DNA of 64,000 nucleotides from Chamaelirium japonicum. Its lineage: Eukaryota > Streptophyta > Magnoliopsida > Liliales > Melanthiaceae. Below are positions 63,861-64,000 of the stretch, in pieces. A program made the translations under genes and the position numbers. The notes beneath the pieces are model-generated. The model searched no databases. It saw only the letters and a program-made list of their open reading frames with translations, and was not told the origin of the DNA. Location: assembly GCA_947650365.1 (NCBI GenBank), contig CANTAL010000131.1, positions 800,460 through 864,459 on the forward strand, read 5' to 3'. The number at the start of each line of letters is the position of its first letter. The stretch's first letter is position 1.

Positions 63861-64000
63861 ATAAGAATGGATCGTACGAATGAATTATAATAGATTGTGT
63901 GAATGATTTAGAATGGATCGTACGAATGAATTAGAATGGATACATTCGTCCGAATGAATTAGAATGGATCGTACGAATGAGTAAGAATAGATCATACGAA
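63861..64000 (+). repeat. + block at window end
   Basis: Six forward units matching 54,274-54,413, including the GTGTGAATGATTTAG unit. The array continues past the window. Confidence 0.88.

Larger units (their letters stand above)
1..64000. repeat. 23/28-bp satellite array filling the window
   Basis: Every line of the window reads as head-to-tail copies of a 23-bp unit: core GAATGAATTAGAATGG (16 bases) plus linker ATCGTAC (7 bases), or its reverse complement. A 28-bp form has the same core and linker ATACATTCGTGC. The core varies mainly in its middle (ATTAG, GTAAG, AATAG, GGAATTAG) and the linker mainly at its CpG sites. Strand composition is skewed: 15 of 23 consensus bases are purines in the + orientation. 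No unique sequence longer than about 15 bases was found inside, and neither end of the window leaves the array, so its true length is unknown. No family name is recognised. The paired GAATG motifs recall GAATG/CATTC simple satellites, but the unit is distinct. Probably eukaryotic heterochromatin. Confidence 0.97.
57731..64000. repeat. Large segmental duplication, copy 2 (runs off the window)
   Basis: Counterpart of 48,120-54,413. Switches are at 58,488, 59,034, 59,719, 59,785, 61,030, 61,243, 61,298, 61,346, 61,570 and 63,861. It has its own 263-bp tandem duplication near 59,950-60,480, one extra unit near 62,820 and 10 extra bases near 62,090. The match continues to the last bases of the window, so the true end lies outside. 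Confidence 0.95.

Noticed and set aside
1-64000. CRISPR array
   Set aside because: The repeats abut with no unique spacers, change strand and vary in length. There are no cas-like genes.
1-64000. Human-type satellite III or another simple GAATG/CATTC pentamer satellite
   Set aside because: GAATG occurs twice per unit, but the unit is a 23-mer with a CpG-containing linker, not runs of GGAAT. At most a distant similarity in composition.
1-64000. Telomeric repeat or centromere protein-binding box
   Set aside because: No TTAGGG-, TTTAGGG- or TTAGG-type runs were seen, and no match to the CENP-B box pattern was recognised.
1-64000. Transposon, LINE, SINE or virus-derived element within the array
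   Set aside because: No coding remnants, terminal repeats with target duplications, poly-A tails or unique inserts beyond about 15 bases were seen.
1-64000. Bacterial reading of the frequent GATC sites (methylation or SeqA-type cluster)
   Set aside because: GATC is simply part of each unit's linker. A 64-kb gene-free array with higher-order repeats is not bacterial in character.

Overview
The whole window is one long, AT-rich tandem satellite array. I see no credible protein gene, RNA gene, promoter, terminator, origin or CRISPR array. The basic unit is 23 bp: a 16-base core, GAATGAATTAGAATGG, followed by a 7-base linker, usually ATCGTAC. About 35% of the consensus is G+C. A second common unit is 28 bp: the same core with a 12-base linker, ATACATTCGTGC, which has 5 extra bases. 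Point variants (ATTAG/GTAAG/AATAG cores; CGTAC/CATAC/TGTAC/CGTATG/CGTGC linkers) are not randomly mixed. They recur in fixed orders, so the array has higher-order structure.

The host cannot be named from this sequence. A tens-of-kilobases satellite with higher-order repeats and segmental duplication points to eukaryotic heterochromatin (pericentromeric, subtelomeric or knob-like). Each unit carries CpG sites in its linker, and the four possible CpG transition products all occur many times. This fits a genome that methylates cytosine, but it is an inference.

Layout: the array is cut into about ninety blocks that alternate between the GAATTAG-reading orientation (called + here) and its reverse complement (called -). 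Longest + blocks: 6,241-9,357, 38,932-41,947 and 55,664-58,488. Longest - blocks: 14,557-16,992, 21,805-24,219, 25,673-28,727, 51,800-54,273 and 61,571-63,860. Between them lie mosaics of blocks only 30-200 bp long (4,938-6,240; 24,220-24,911; 34,311-34,846; 51,260-51,799). Many strand switches fall in the palindromic linker CGTACG and leave long perfect palindromes; the best are a 51-bp-arm hairpin at 4,942-5,054 and spacer-less palindromes of 40, 32, 46 and 50 bp.

Above the monomer there are local tandem higher-order repeats: 435 bp at 6.3-7.2 kb; 350/373 bp in four copies at 7.4-8.95 kb; 508 bp at 11.5-12.4 kb; 305 bp at 39.2-39.85 kb; 700-990 bp at 39.86-42 kb. A dominant segmental duplication is also present: about 6.3 kb at 48,120-54,413 recurs at 57,731-64,000 and runs off the window, about 9.6 kb downstream, with all ten strand switches preserved. 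Length differences between its copies are mostly whole monomers. The open reading frames of 60-94 codons that can be found are products of the repeat arithmetic (23 + 28 = 51 bp; 3 x 23 = 69 bp), not genes.

Block edges are accurate to roughly 10 bp. All comparisons were made by eye.
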